Below are positions 1-13,624 of a DNA stretch of 64,000 nt, piece by piece. This DNA is from Chamaelirium japonicum (taxonomy: Eukaryota; Streptophyta; Magnoliopsida; Liliales; Melanthiaceae). Location: contig CANTAL010000139.1 in the NCBI GenBank assembly GCA_947650365.1, forward strand, positions 558,001 to 622,000, read 5' to 3'. Made by a program: the position numbers and the translations under genes. Below the pieces are notes generated by a model that worked only from the letters and a program-made list of their open reading frames with translations, ran no database searches and was not told the DNA's origin. Every line of letters begins with the position of its first letter. The first letter of the stretch is position 1.

Positions 1-3000
1 AATACATTCATACGATCCATTCTAATTCATTTGCACGAATATATCCATTCTAATTCATTCGTACGATCCATTCTAATTCCTTCGTACGATCCATTCTAAT
101 TCATTCGTACGATCTATTGTAATTCATTCGTACGATCCATTCTAATTCATTCGTACGATCCATTCTAATTCCTTCGTACGATCCATTCTAATTCATTCGT
201 ACGATCCATTCTAATTCATTCGTACAATCTATTCTAATTCATTCATACGAATGGATACATTCGTGTGAATGAATTAGAATGGATCATACGAATGAGTAAG
301 AATGGATCGTACGAATGAAATAGAATGGATTGCACGAATGAATTAGAATGGATCGTACGAATGAATTAGAATGGATCGTACGAATGAATTAGAATGGATC
401 GTACGAATGAATTAGAATAGATCGTACGAATGAATTAGAATGGATTACGAAGGAATTAGAATGGATCGTACGAATGAATTAGAATGGATATATTCGTGCA
501 AATGAATTAGAATGGATCGTATGAATGTATTAGAATGGATCGTATGAGTGAATTAGAATGGATCGTACGAATGAATTAGAATGGATCGTACGAATGAATT
601 AGAATGGATCGTGTGAAAGAATTAGAATGGATCGTACGAATGAATTAGAATGGTTCGTGCGAATGAATTAGAATGGATCGTACGAATAAATTAGAATGGA
701 TCGTGCTAATGAATTAGAATTGATCGAACGAATGAATTAGCATGGATCGTGCCTTCGTACGATCCATTCTAATTCATTCGTATGATCCATTCTAATTCAT
801 TCGTACGATCCATTCTAATTCATTCGTACGATCCATTCTAATTCATTCGCACGAATGTATCCATTCTAGTTGATTCACACGATCCATTCTAATTCATTCG
901 CACAATCCATTCTATTTCATTCATACGATCCATTCTTACTCATTCGTATAATCCATTCTAATTCATTCGCACGAATGTATCCATAATGGATCATACGAAT
1001 GAGTAAGAATGGATCGTGCGAATGAAATAGAATGGATTGTGCGAATGAATTAGAATGGACCGTACGAATGAATTAGAATGGATACATTCGTGCGAATAAA
1101 TTACAATGGATCGGACGAATGAATTTGAATGGATCGTACAAATGAATTAGAATGGATCGTACGAATAAATTAGAATGGATACATTCGTCCGAATGAATTA
1201 GAATGGATCATACGAATGAGTAAGAATGGATCGTACGAATGAATTAGAATTGATCGTGCGAATGAATTAGAATGGATCGTACGAATGAATTAGAATGGAT
1301 CGTACGAATGAACTAGAATGGATACATTCGCGCGAATGAATTAGAATGGATAGTCCAAATGAATTAGAATGGATCGTACGAATGAATTAGAATGGATCGT
1401 ACGAATGAAATAAAATAGATTGTACGAATGAATTAGAATGGATCCTACGAATGAATTAGAATGGATCGTGTGAAAGAATTAGAATGGATTGTATGAATGA
1501 AGTAGAATGGATCGTATGAATGAATTAGAATGGATCATGCGAATGAATTCGAATGGATCGTACGAATTCATTCTAATTCATTCATACAGTCCATTCTAAT
1601 TCTTTCACACGATCCATTCTAATTCATTCGTACGTTCCATTCTAATTCATTAGCACGATCCATGCTAATTCATTCGTTCGATCAATTCTAATTCATTAGC
1701 ACGATCCATTCTAATTCATTCGTACGATCCATTCTAATTCATTCGCACGATCCATTCTAATTCATTCATACAATCCATTCTAATTGTTTCTCCCGATCCA
1801 TTCTAATTCATTCGTAGGATGCATTCTAATTCATTCGTACAATCTATTCTATTTCATTCGTACGATCCATTCTTACTCATTCGTATGATCCATTCTAATT
1901 CATTCGGACGAATGTATCCATTCTAATTTATTTGTACGATCCATTCTAATTCATTCGTACGATCCATTCTAATTCATTCGTATGATCCATTCTAATTCAT
2001 TCGTACGATCTATTCTAATTCATTCGTACGATCCATTCTAATTCATTCGTACGATCCATTCTAATTCATTCGTACGATCCATTCTAATTCATTCATACGA
2101 TCTATTCTAATTCATTCATACAATCCATTCTAATTCTTTCACACGATCCATTCTGATTCATTCGTACGATCCATTCTAATTCATTCGCACAATCCATTCT
2201 ATTTCATTCGTACGATCCATTCTTACTCGTTCGTATGATCCATTCTAATTCATTCGCACGAATGTATCCATAATGGATCATACGAATGAGTAAGAATGGA
2301 TCGTACGAATGAAATAGAATACATTGTGCGAATGAATTAGAATGGTCCGTACGAATGAATTATAATGGATACATTCGTGGGAATGAATTAGAATGGATCG
2401 GACGAATGAATTAGAATGGATCGTACGAATGAATTAGAATTGATCGTACAAATAAATTAGAATGGATACATTCTTCCGAATGAATTAGAATTGATCATAC
2501 GAATGAGTAAGAATGGATCGTACGAATGAAATAGAATAGATTGTATGAATGAATTAAAATGGATCCTACGATAGAATTAGAATGGATCGTGTGAAAGAAT
2601 TAGAATGGATTGTATGAATGAATTAGAATGGATCGGGCGAATGAATTAGAATGGATCGTACGAATGAATTAGAATGGATCGGACGAATGAATTAGAATGG
2701 ATCGGACGAATGAATTAGAATGGATCGTACGAATGAATTAGAATGGATCAAATAAATGAATTAGAATGGTTACATTCATGCGAATGAATTAGAATGGATC
2801 GTACGAATGGATTAGAATGGATCGTACGAATGGATTAGAATGGATACATTCGTGCGAATGAATTAGAATGGATCATACGAATGAGTAAGAATGGATCGTA
2901 CGAATGAAATAGAATGGATTGTACGAATGAATTAGAATGGATCGTGCGAATGAATTTGAATGGATCGTACGAATGAATTAGAATGGATCGTGCTAATGAA

Positions 3001-4795
3001 TTAGAATTGATTGTACGAATGAATTAGAATGGATCGTGCACGAATGTATCCATTCTAATTCATTCGTATGATCCATTCTAATTCATTAATATGATCCATT
3101 CTAATTCATTCGTACGATCCATTCTAATTCATATGCACAAAGGTATCCATTCTAATCCATTCGTAGGATCCATTCTAATCCATTCGTACGATCCATTCTA
3201 ATTCATTCATACGATCCATTCTAATTCATTCGCTCGAATGTATCCATTCTAATCCATTCGTACGATCCATTCTAATTCATTCGCATGAACGTAACCATTC
3301 TAATTCATTCATTTGATCCATTCTAATTCATTCGTACGATCCATTCTAATCAATTCGTCCGATCCATTCTAATTCATTCGCACGAATGTATCCATTCTAA
3401 TTCATTCGTACGATCCATTCTAATTCATTCGTACGATCCATTCTAATTCATTCGTAAGATCCATTCTAATTCATTCGTACGATCCATTCTAATTCATTCG
3501 TACGATCCATTCTAATTCATTCACACGAATGTATCCATTCTAGTTCATTCGTACGATCTATTCTAATTCATTCGTACAATCCATTCTAATTCATTTGCAC
3601 GATCCATTCTAATTCATTCGTACAATCAATTCTAATTCATTCGCACGAATGTATCCATTCTAATTCATTCGTACGATCCATTCTAATTCATTCGTATGAT
3701 CCATTCTAATTCATTCGTCCGATCCATTCTAATTCGTTCGCACGAATGTATCCATTCTAGTTCATTCGTACGATCCATTCTATTTCATTCGTACGATCCA
3801 TTCTTACTCATTCGTATGATCCATTCTAATTCATTCGGACGAATATATCCATTCTAATTTATTCATACGATCCATTCTAATTCATTCGTACGATCCATTC
3901 TAATTTATTCGTCCGATCCATTCTAATTCATTCGTCCGATCCATTCTAATTCATTCGCACGAATGTATCCATTCTAATTCATTCGTACGATCCATTCTAA
4001 TTCATTCGTACGATCCATTCTAATTCATTCGTAAGATCCATTCTAATTCATTCGTACGATCCATTCTAATTCATTCGTACGATCCATTCTAATTCATTCG
4101 CACGAATGTATCCATTCTAGTTCATTCGTACGATCCATTCTAATTCATTCGTACGATCCATTCTAATTCATTCGCACGATCCATTCTAATTCATTCGTAC
4201 GATCAATTCTAATTCATTCGCACGAATGTATCCATTCTAATTCATTTGTACGATCCATTCTAATTCATTCGTACTATCCATTCTAATTCATTCATACAAT
4301 CCATTCTAATTCTTTCACACGATCCATTCTAATTCATTCGTAGGATCCATTCTAATTCATTCGTACAATCTATTCTATTTCATTCGTACGATCCATTCTT
4401 ACTCATTCGTATGATCCATTCTAATTCATTCGCACGAATGTATCCATTCTAATTGATTCGTATGAATCCATTCTAATTCTTTCGTACAATCCATTCTATT
4501 TCATTCGTACGATCCATTCTTACTCATTCGTACGATCCATTCTAATTCATTCGTAAGATCCATTCTAATTCATTCGTACGATCCATTCTAATTCATTCGC
4601 ACGATCCATTCTAATTCATTCATACAATCCATTCTAATTCATTCCGTACGATCCATTCTAATTCATTCGCTCGAATGTATCCATTCTAATCCATTCGTAC
4701 GATCCATTCTAATCCATTCGTACGATCCATTCTAATTCATTCGAGTGAATGTAACCATTCTAATTCATTCATTTGATCTATTCTAATTCATTCGT
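1..4795. repeat. Higher-order block A, first copy (left end outside window)
   Basis: Orientation is F 1-247, R to 751, F to 984, R to 1,567, F to 2,272, R to 3,036, then F into block B. The block matches 17,937-22,708 at a constant offset of 17,936 bp with only scattered substitutions. The offset becomes 17,913 after about 2,830, where this copy has one more 23-bp unit (the CGTACGAATGGATTAGAATG unit occurs twice at 2,800-2,845 but once at 20,730-20,750). Two F-to-R switches (near 984 and 2,272) use the same TCCATAATGGATC junction. The match begins at base 1, so the duplicated block may extend further left. The right boundary is set by where the B to B' match begins and is good to a few units. 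Confidence 0.85.
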
Positions 4796-6602
4796 ACGAT
4801 CCATTCTAATTCATTAGCACGATCCATGCTAATTCATTCGTTCGATCAATTCTAATTCATTAGCACGATCCATTCTAATTCATTCGTACGATCTATTCTA
4901 ATTCATTCGCACGATCCATTATAATTCATTCATAGGATCCATTCTAATTCATTCATACGATCTATTCTAATTCTTTCGCACGAATGTATCTATTCTAATT
5001 CATTCTCACGAATGTATCCATTCTAATTCATTCGTACGAATCCATTCTAATTCATTCGTACAATCTATTCTATTTCATTCGTACGATCCATTCTAGTTCA
5101 TTCGTACGATCCATTCTAATTCATTCCTACAATCCATTCTAATTCATTCGCACGAATGTATCCATTCTAATTAATTCGTACGATCCATTCTAATTCATTC
5201 GTATAATCCATTCTTATTCATTCGCATGATCCAGTCTAATGGATTCACACGATCCATTCTAATTCATTCGCACGAATGTATCCATTCTAATTCATTCATA
5301 CGATCCATTCTAATTCATTCGTACGATCCATTCTAATTCATTCGCACAAATGTATCCATTCTAATTCATTCGTACGATCCATTCTAATTCATTCCAACGA
5401 TCAGTTCTAATTCATTCACAAAATCTATTCTAATTCATTCATACGATCCATTCTAATTCATTCACACGATCCATTCTAATTCATTCGTACGATATATTCT
5501 AATTCTTTCACACGATCCATTCTAATTCATTCGTACGATCCATTCAAATTCATTCGCACAAATGTATCCAATCTAATTCATTCATACGATCCATTCTTAC
5601 TCATTCGTATGATTCATTCTATTTCATTCGTACGATCTATTCTAATTCATTCGTACGATCCATTCTAATTCATTCGTACGATCCATTCTAATTCCTTCGT
5701 ACGATCCATTTTAATTCATTCGTACGATCCATTCTAATTCATTCATACAATCCATTCTAATTCTTTCACACGATCCATTCTAATTCATTCGTACGATCCA
5801 TTCTAATTCATTCGTGCAATTCATTCTATTTTTTTCGTACGATCCATTCTTACTCATTCGTACGATCCATTCTAATTAATTCACACGAATGTATCCATTC
5901 GTACGAATGAATTAGAATAGATTGTACGAATGAATTAGAATGGATCGTACGAATGAATTAGAATGGATCGTACGAAGGAATTAGAATGGATCGTACGAAT
6001 GAATTAGAATGGATCGTACGAATGAATTAGAATAGATCGTACGAATGAATTAGAATGGATCGTACGAAGGAATTAGAATGGATCGTACGAATGAATTAGA
6101 CTGGATCGTACGAATGAATTTGAATGGATACATTTGTGCGAATGAATCTAAATGGATTGTATGAATGAACTACAATGGATCGTACGAATGAATTAGAATT
6201 GCTCGTACAAATGAATTAGAATAGCTCATACGAATGAATTAGAATGAATCGTATGAATGAATAAGAATGGTTACATTCGTGCAAATGAATTAGAATAGAT
6301 CGTACGAATGAATTAGAATGGATCATACGAATAAATTAGAATGGATCGTGGGAATGAATTAGAATGGATCGTACGAATGAATTAGAATGGATCCACCGAA
6401 TGAGTTAGAATGGATCATACGAATGAATTAGAATGGATTGTACGAATGAATTAGAATGGATTGTGCGAATGAATTAGAATGGATCGTATGAATGAATAAG
6501 AATGGATCGTACGAATGAATTAGAATGGATTGTGCAAATGAACTTGCATGAATCGTACGGATGTATTAGAATGGATCGTACGAATGAATTAGAATGAATC
6601 GT

Positions 6603-7334
6603 ACGATCCATTCTAATTCAATCGTCCGATCCATTCTAATTCATTCACATGAATTTATCCATTCTAATTCATTCGTACAATCCATTCTATTTCATTCGTA
6701 CGATCCATTCTTACTCATTCGTATTATCCATTCTAATTCATTCGTATGATCCATTCAAATTCATTCGTACGATCCATTCTAATTCATTCGCATGATCTAT
6801 TCTAATTCATTCATATGATCCATTCTAATTCATTCATACGATCCATTCTAATTCATTCCTACAATCCATTCTAATTCATTCGCCCGATCCATTCTAATTC
6901 ATTCATACGATCCATTCTATTCGAATGGATCATGCGATCCATTCGAATTCATTCGCACGATCCATTCCAATTAATTCATACGATCCATTCAAATTCATTC
7001 ATACAATGCATTCTAATTCTTTCACACGATCCATTCTAATTCATTCGTACGATCCATTCTAATTCATTCGTACAATCCATTCAATTTCATTTGTACGATC
7101 CATTCTTACTCATTCGTATGATCCATTCTAATTCATTCGTACGATCCATTCTAATTCATTTGTACGATCCATTCTAATTCATTCGTACAATCCATTCTAT
7201 TTCATTCGTACGATCCATTCTTACTCATTCGTATGATCCATTCTAATTCATTCGCACGAATGTATCAATTCTAATTCATTCATACAATCCATTCTAATTC
7301 ATTCTGTACGATCCATTCTAATTCATTCGTACGA
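6603..7334 (+). repeat. 732-bp core F block in B
   Basis: F island between R blocks, bounded by a near-palindromic junction at 6,602/6,603 and the centre of a perfect palindrome at 7,334/7,335. The same island is exactly 732 bp in B' (12,863), B'' (24,516) and, inverted, at 39,575. It contains the 30-bp hairpin and the CATTCAATTTCATTTG variant. Confidence 0.85.
6919..6948. repeat. 30-bp hairpin (13-base arms, ATGC loop)
   Basis: Arms ATTCGAATGGATC and GATCCATTCGAAT around ATGC. It is a fragment of one R unit set inside an F stretch. Confidence 0.93.
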
Positions 7335-7363
7335 TCGTACGAATGAATTAGAATGGATCGTAC
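7306..7363. repeat. 58-bp perfect palindrome, no spacer
   Basis: Two 29-base arms meet at CGTACGA|TCGTACG (centre 7,334/7,335) with every position paired. The next outward pair is a mismatch. It marks an F-to-R switch, so beyond it about 430 bp of R faces F sequence of the same family and the foldable region is much longer if mismatches are allowed. Confidence 0.93.
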
Positions 7364-8852
7364 GAATGAATTAGAATAGATTGTGCGAATGAATTAGAAT
7401 GGATCGTACGAATGAATTAGAATGTATCGTACGAATGAATTAGAATGGATCATACGAATGAGTAAGAATGGATCGTACGAATGAATTAGAATGGATCGTA
7501 CGAATGAATTAGAATGGATCGTACGAATAAATTAGAATGGATACATTCGTCCGAATGAATTAGAATTGATCATACGAATGAGTAAGAATGGATCGTACGA
7601 ATGAAATAGAATAGATTGTACGAATGAATTAGAATGGATCCTACGAATGAATTAGAATGGATCGCGTGAAAGAATTAGAATGGATTGTATGAATGAATTA
7701 GAATGGATCGTATGAATGAATTAGAATGGATCGTGCGAATGAATTCGAATGGATCGTACGAATTCATTCTAATTCATTCATACAGTCCATTCTAATTCTT
7801 TCACACGATCCATTCTAATTCATTTGTACGTTCCATTCTAATTCATTAGCACGATCCATGCTAATTCATTCGTTCGATCAATTCTAATTCATTAGCACGA
7901 TCCATTCTAATTCATTCGTACGATCCATTCTAATTCATTCGCACAATCCATTCTAATTCATTCATCGGATCCATTCTAATTCATTCATACGATCTATTCT
8001 AATTCTTTCACACGAATGTATCCATTCTAATTCATTCGCACGAATGTATTCATTCTAATTCATTCGTACGATCCATTCTAATTCATTCGCACGATCCATT
8101 CTAATTCATTCGTACGATCAATTCTAATTCATTCGCACGAATGTATCCATTCTAATTCATTCGTACGATCCATTCTAATTCATTCATAGGATCCATTCTA
8201 ATTCATTCATACAATCCATTCTAATTCATTCGCACGAATGTATCCATTCTAATTCATACGTACGATCAGTTCTAATTCATTCACAAAATCTATTCTAATT
8301 CATTCATACGATCCATTCTAATTCATTCACACGAATGTATCCATTCTAATTCATTCATACGATCCATTCTAATTCATTCGTACAATCCATTCTAATTCAT
8401 TCATACGATCAATTCTAATTCATTCATACAATCCATTCTAATTCTTTCACACGATCCATTCTAATTCATACATAGGATCTATTCTAATTCATTCGCACAA
8501 TCCATTCTAATTCATTCGTACAATCCATTCTAATTCATTCGTATGATCCATTCTAACTCATTCGGTGGATCCATTCTAATTCATTCGTACGATCCATTCT
8601 AATTCATTCCCACGATCCAATCTAATTTATTCGTACGATCCATTCTAATTCATTCGTACGATCTATTCTAATTCATTCGCACGAATGTAACCATTCTAAT
8701 TCATTCATACGATTCATTCTAATTCATTCGTATGAGCTATTCTAATTCATTCGTACGATCCATTCTAATTCATTCGTACGATCCATTGTAATTCATTCGT
8801 CCGATCCATTCTAATTCATTCGCACGATCCATTCTAATTCATTCGTCCGATC

Positions 8853-8884
8853 CATTCTAATTCTAATTCATTCTAATTTCATTC
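8853..8884 (+). repeat. TAATTC sub-repeat run in B
   Basis: The inner part of the unit is expanded (TCTAATTCTAATTC, then ATTCTAATTTCATTC) with loss of the CGTACG core. It recurs at 15,211 and 26,766, and in reverse complement at 38,070, and serves as a landmark for block alignment. Confidence 0.85.
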
Positions 8885-11800
8885 ATAGGATTCATTCTTA
8901 TTTATTCACACAATCCATTCTAATTGATTCGCACGAATGTATCCATTCTAATTCATTCGTACGATCCATTCTAATTCATTCGTATGATCCATTCTAATTA
9001 ATTCGTATGATCCATTCTAATTCATTCGTACGATCTATTCTAATTCATTCATACAATCCATTATAATTCATTCGCACGAATGTATCCATTCTAATTCATT
9101 CGTACGATCCATTCTAATTCATTCGTATGTTCTATTCTTATTCATTCGCACGATCCAGTCTAATTGATTCGCACGATCCATTCTAATTCATTCACACGAA
9201 TGTATCCATATTCTAATTCATTCGTACGATCCATTCTAATTCATTCGTAGGATCCATTCTAATCCATTCGCACGAATGTATCCATTCTAATTCATTCGTA
9301 CGATCCATTCTAATTCATTCGTAAGATCCATTCTAATTCATTCGTACGATCCATTCTAATTCATTCGTACGATCCATTCTAATTCATTCACACGAATGTA
9401 TCCATTCTAGTTCATTCGTATGATCCATTCTAATTCATTCGTACGATCCATTCTAATTCATTCGCATGATCCATTCTAATACATTCGTACGATCCATTCT
9501 AATTCATTCATACGATCCATTCTAATTCATTCGTACGATCCATTCTAATTCATTCGCACAAATGTATCCATTCCAATTCATTCGTACGATCCATTCTAAT
9601 TCATTCGCACGATCCATTCTAATTCATTCGTACGATCCATTCTAATTCATTCGCACGATCTGTTCTTATTCATTCGCACAATCCATTCTAATTCATTCGC
9701 ACGAATATATCCATTCTAATTCATTCGTACGATCCATTCTAATTCATTCATACGATCCATTCTAATTCATTCATATGATCCATTCTAATTAATTCATATG
9801 ATCCATTCTAATTCATTCGTATGATCCATTCTAATTCATTCATACAATCCATTCTAATTCATTCGCACGAATGTATCCATTCTAATTAATTCGTACGATC
9901 CATTCTAATTCATTCGTATGATCTATTCTTATTCATTCGCACGATCCAGTCTAATTGATTCGCACGATCCATTCTAATTCATTCGCACGAATGTATCCAT
10001 TCTAATTCATTCGTACGATCCATTCTAATTCATTAATATGATCCATTCTAATTCATTCGTACGATCCATTCTAATTCATATGCACAAAGGTATCCATTCT
10101 AATCCATTCGTAGGATCCCTTCTAATCCATTCGTATGATCCATTCTAATTCATTCGTACGATCCATTCTAATTCATTCGCTCGAATGTATCCATTCTGAT
10201 CCATTCGTACGATCCATTCTAATCCATTCGTACCATCCATTCTAATTCATTCGCATGAATGTAACCATTCTAATTCATTCATTTGATCCATTCTAATTCA
10301 TTCGTACGATCCGTTCTAAGTCATTCGTCCGATCCGTTCTAATTCATTCGCACGAATGTATCCATTCTAATTTATTCGTACGATCCATTCTAATTCATTC
10401 GTACGATCCATTCTAATTCATTCGTAAGATCCATTCTAATTCATTCGTACAATCCATTCTAATTCATTCGTACGATCCATTCTAATTCATTCGCATGAAT
10501 GTATCCATTCTAGTTCATTCGTACGATCCATTCTAATTCATTCGTACGATCCATTCTAATTCATTCGCACGATCCATTCTAATTCATTCATACGATTAAT
10601 TCTAATTCATTCGCACGAATGTACCCATGCTAATTCATTCATACGATCCATTCTAATTCATTCGTACGATCCATTCTAATTCACTCATACGATCCATTCT
10701 AATACATTCATACGATCCATTCTAATTCATTTGCACGAATATATCCATTCTAATTCATTCGTACGATCCATTCTAATTCCTTCGTACGAACCATTCTAAT
10801 TCATTCGTACGATCTATTCTAATTCATTCGTATGATCCATTCTAATTCATTAATATGATCCATTCTAATTCATTCGTACGATCCATTCTAATTCATTAGC
10901 ACGATCCATGCTAATTCATTCGTTCGATCAATTCTAATTCATTAGCACGATCCATTCTAATTCATTCGTACGATCCATTCTAATTCATTCGCACGATCCT
11001 TTATAATTCATTCATAGGATCCATTCTAATTCATTCATACGACCTATTCTAATTCTTTCGCACGAATGTATCCATTCTAATTCATTCGCACGAATGTATC
11101 CATTCTAATTCATTCGTACGAATCCATTCTAATTCATTCGTATAATCTATTCTATTTCATTCGTACGATCCATTCTAGTTCATTCGTACGATCCATTCTA
11201 ATTCATTCGTACGATCCATTCTAATTCATTCGTATGATCCATTCTAATTAATTCGTATGATCCATTTTAATTCATTCGTACGATCCATTCTAATTCATTC
11301 ATACAATCCATTCTAATTCATTCGCACGAATGTATCCATTCTAATTAATTCGTACGATCCATTCTAATTCATTCGTATGATCCATTCTTATTCATTCGCA
11401 CGATCCAGTCTAAAGGATTCACACGATCCATTCTAATTCATTCGCACGAATGTATCCATTCTAATTCATTCATACGATCCATTCTAATTCATTCGTACGA
11501 TCCATTCTAATTCCTTTGCACAAATGTATCCATTCTAATTCATTCGTACGATCCATTCTAATTCATTCCAACGATCAGTTCTAATTCATTCACAAAATCT
11601 ATTCTAATTCATTCATACGATCCATTCTAATTCATTCACATGATCCATTCTAATTCATTCGTACTATCCATTCTAATTCTTTCACACGATCCATTCTAAT
11701 TCATTCGTACGATCCATTCTAATTCATTCGCACGATCCTTTCTAATTCATTCGTACGATCCATTCTAATTCATTCATACGATCCATTCTAATTCATTCGT

Positions 11801-12862
11801 ACGATCCATTCAAATTCATTCGCACAAATGTATCCAATCTAATTCATTCATACGATCCATTCTTACTCATTCGTATGATTCATTCTATTTCATTCGTACG
11901 ATCTATTCTAATTCATTCGTACGATCCATTCTAATTTATTCGTACGATCCATTCTAATTCCTTCGTACGATCCATTCTAATTCATTCGTACGATCCATTC
12001 TAATTCATTCATACAATCCATTCTAATTCTTTCACACGATCCATTCTAATTCATTCGTACGATCCATTCTAATTTATTCGTGCAATCCATTCTATTTCAT
12101 TCGTACGATCCATTCTTACTCATTCGTACGATCCATTCTAATTAATTCACACGAATGTATCCATTCGTACGAATGAAACATTCGTACGAATGAATTAGAA
12201 TGGATCGTACGAATGAATTAGAATGGATCGTACGAATGAATTAGAATGGATCGTACGAAGGAATTAGAATGGATCGTACGAATGAATTAGAATGGATCGT
12301 ACGAATGAATTAGAATAGATCGTACGAATGAATTACAATGGACCGTACAAATGAATTAGACTGGATCGTACGAATGAATTTGAATGGATACATTTGTGCG
12401 AATGAATCTAAGTGGATTGTATGAATGAATTACAATGGATCGTACGAATGAATTAGAATGGCTCGTACGAATGAATTAGAATAGCTCATACGAATGAATT
12501 AGAATGAATCGTATGAATGAATAAGAATGGTTACATTCGTGCGAATGAATTAGAATAGATCGTACGAATGAATTAGAAAGGATCGTACGAATAAATTAGA
12601 ATGGATCGTGGGAATGAATTAGAATGGATCGTACGAATGAATTAGAATGGATCCACCGAATGAGTTAGAATGGATCATACGAATGAATTAGAATGGATTG
12701 TACAAATGAATTAGAATGGATTGTGCGAATGAATTAGAATGGATCGTATGAATGAATAAGAATGGATCGTATGAATGAATTACAATGGATCGTGCGAATG
12801 AATTAGCATGAATCGTACGAATGTATTAGAATGGATCGTACGAATAAATTAGAATGAATCGT

Positions 12863-13594
12863 ACGATCCATTCTAATTCAATCGTCCGATCCATTCTAAT
12901 TCATTCGCATGAATGTATCCATTCTAATTCATTCGTACAATCCATTCTATTTCATTCGTACGATCCATTCTTACTCATTCGTATGATCCATTCTAATTCA
13001 TTTGTACGATCCATTCTAATTCATTCGTATGATCCATTCTAATTCATTCGCACGATCCATTCTAATTCATTCATACGATCCATTCTAATTCATTCATACG
13101 ATCCATTCTAATTCATTCCTACGATCCATTCTAATTCATTCGCCCGATCCATTCTAATTCGTTCATACGATCCATTCTATTCGAATGGATCATGCGATCC
13201 ATTCGAATTCATTCGCACGATCCATTCTAATTCATTCATACGATCCATTCTAATTCATTCATACAATGCATTCTAATTCTTTCACACGATCCATTCTAAT
13301 TCATTCGTACGATCCATTCTAATTCATTCGTACAATCCATTCAATTTCATTTGTACGATCCATTCTTACTCATTCGTATGATCCATTCTAATTCATTCGT
13401 ACGATCCATTCTAATTCATTTGTACGATCCATTCTAATTCATTCGTACAATCCATTCTATTTCATTCGTAAGATCCATTCTTACTCATTCGTATGATCCA
13501 TTCTAATTCATTCGCACGAATGTATCAATTCTAATTCATTCATACAATCCATTCTAATTCATTCCGTACGATCCATTCTAATTCGTTCGTACGA
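12863..13594 (+). repeat. 732-bp core F block in B'
   Basis: Same length and landmarks as 6,603-7,334. The right junction palindrome is degraded (two mismatched pairs). A short open frame at 12,854-13,042 is this block read on the F strand and is not a gene. Confidence 0.85.
13179..13208. repeat. 30-bp hairpin, copy in B'
   Basis: Identical arms and loop to 6,919-6,948. Confidence 0.92.
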
Positions 13595-13624
13595 TCGTAT
13601 GAATGAATTAGAATGGATCGTACG
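13565..13624. repeat. 60-bp near-palindrome in B'
   Basis: Same junction as 7,306-7,363 but with two mismatched pairs: CGTATG replaces CGTACG on the right arm and ATTCGTTCG replaces ATTCATTCG on the left. Centre 13,594/13,595. Confidence 0.88.

Larger units (their letters stand above)
4796..10877. repeat. Higher-order block B, first copy
   Basis: Orientation is F to 5,902, R 5,903-6,602, F 6,603-7,334, R 7,335-7,763, then F. The start is marked by CATTAGCACGATCCATGC near 4,813, a signature that recurs at 10,895 where the tandem copy B' begins (offset 6,082). The offset grows to 6,260 by 7,331 and about 6,355 by 10,326, so B' has gained units along the way. The same block recurs as B'' at offset 17,913. 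Internal landmarks are a 30-bp hairpin at 6,919, a 58-bp perfect palindrome at 7,306, a run of TAATTC sub-repeats at 8,853, CCATATTC near 9,206 and ATTCATATGCACAAAGG near 10,077. Confidence 0.85.

Noticed and set aside
6919-6948. Transcription terminator
   Set aside because: The hairpin has no following T-run and no gene upstream. It is a micro-inversion of the satellite.
12854-13042. 62-residue open frame rich in Ile-His-Ser
   Set aside because: It is the satellite read on the F strand. In the consensus a frame passes through two units (IHSNSFVRS, then ILIHSYDP) and stops at TAA in the third. This frame stays open only because one unit has TTACTC for TAATTC. No ribosome-site, codon or domain evidence.
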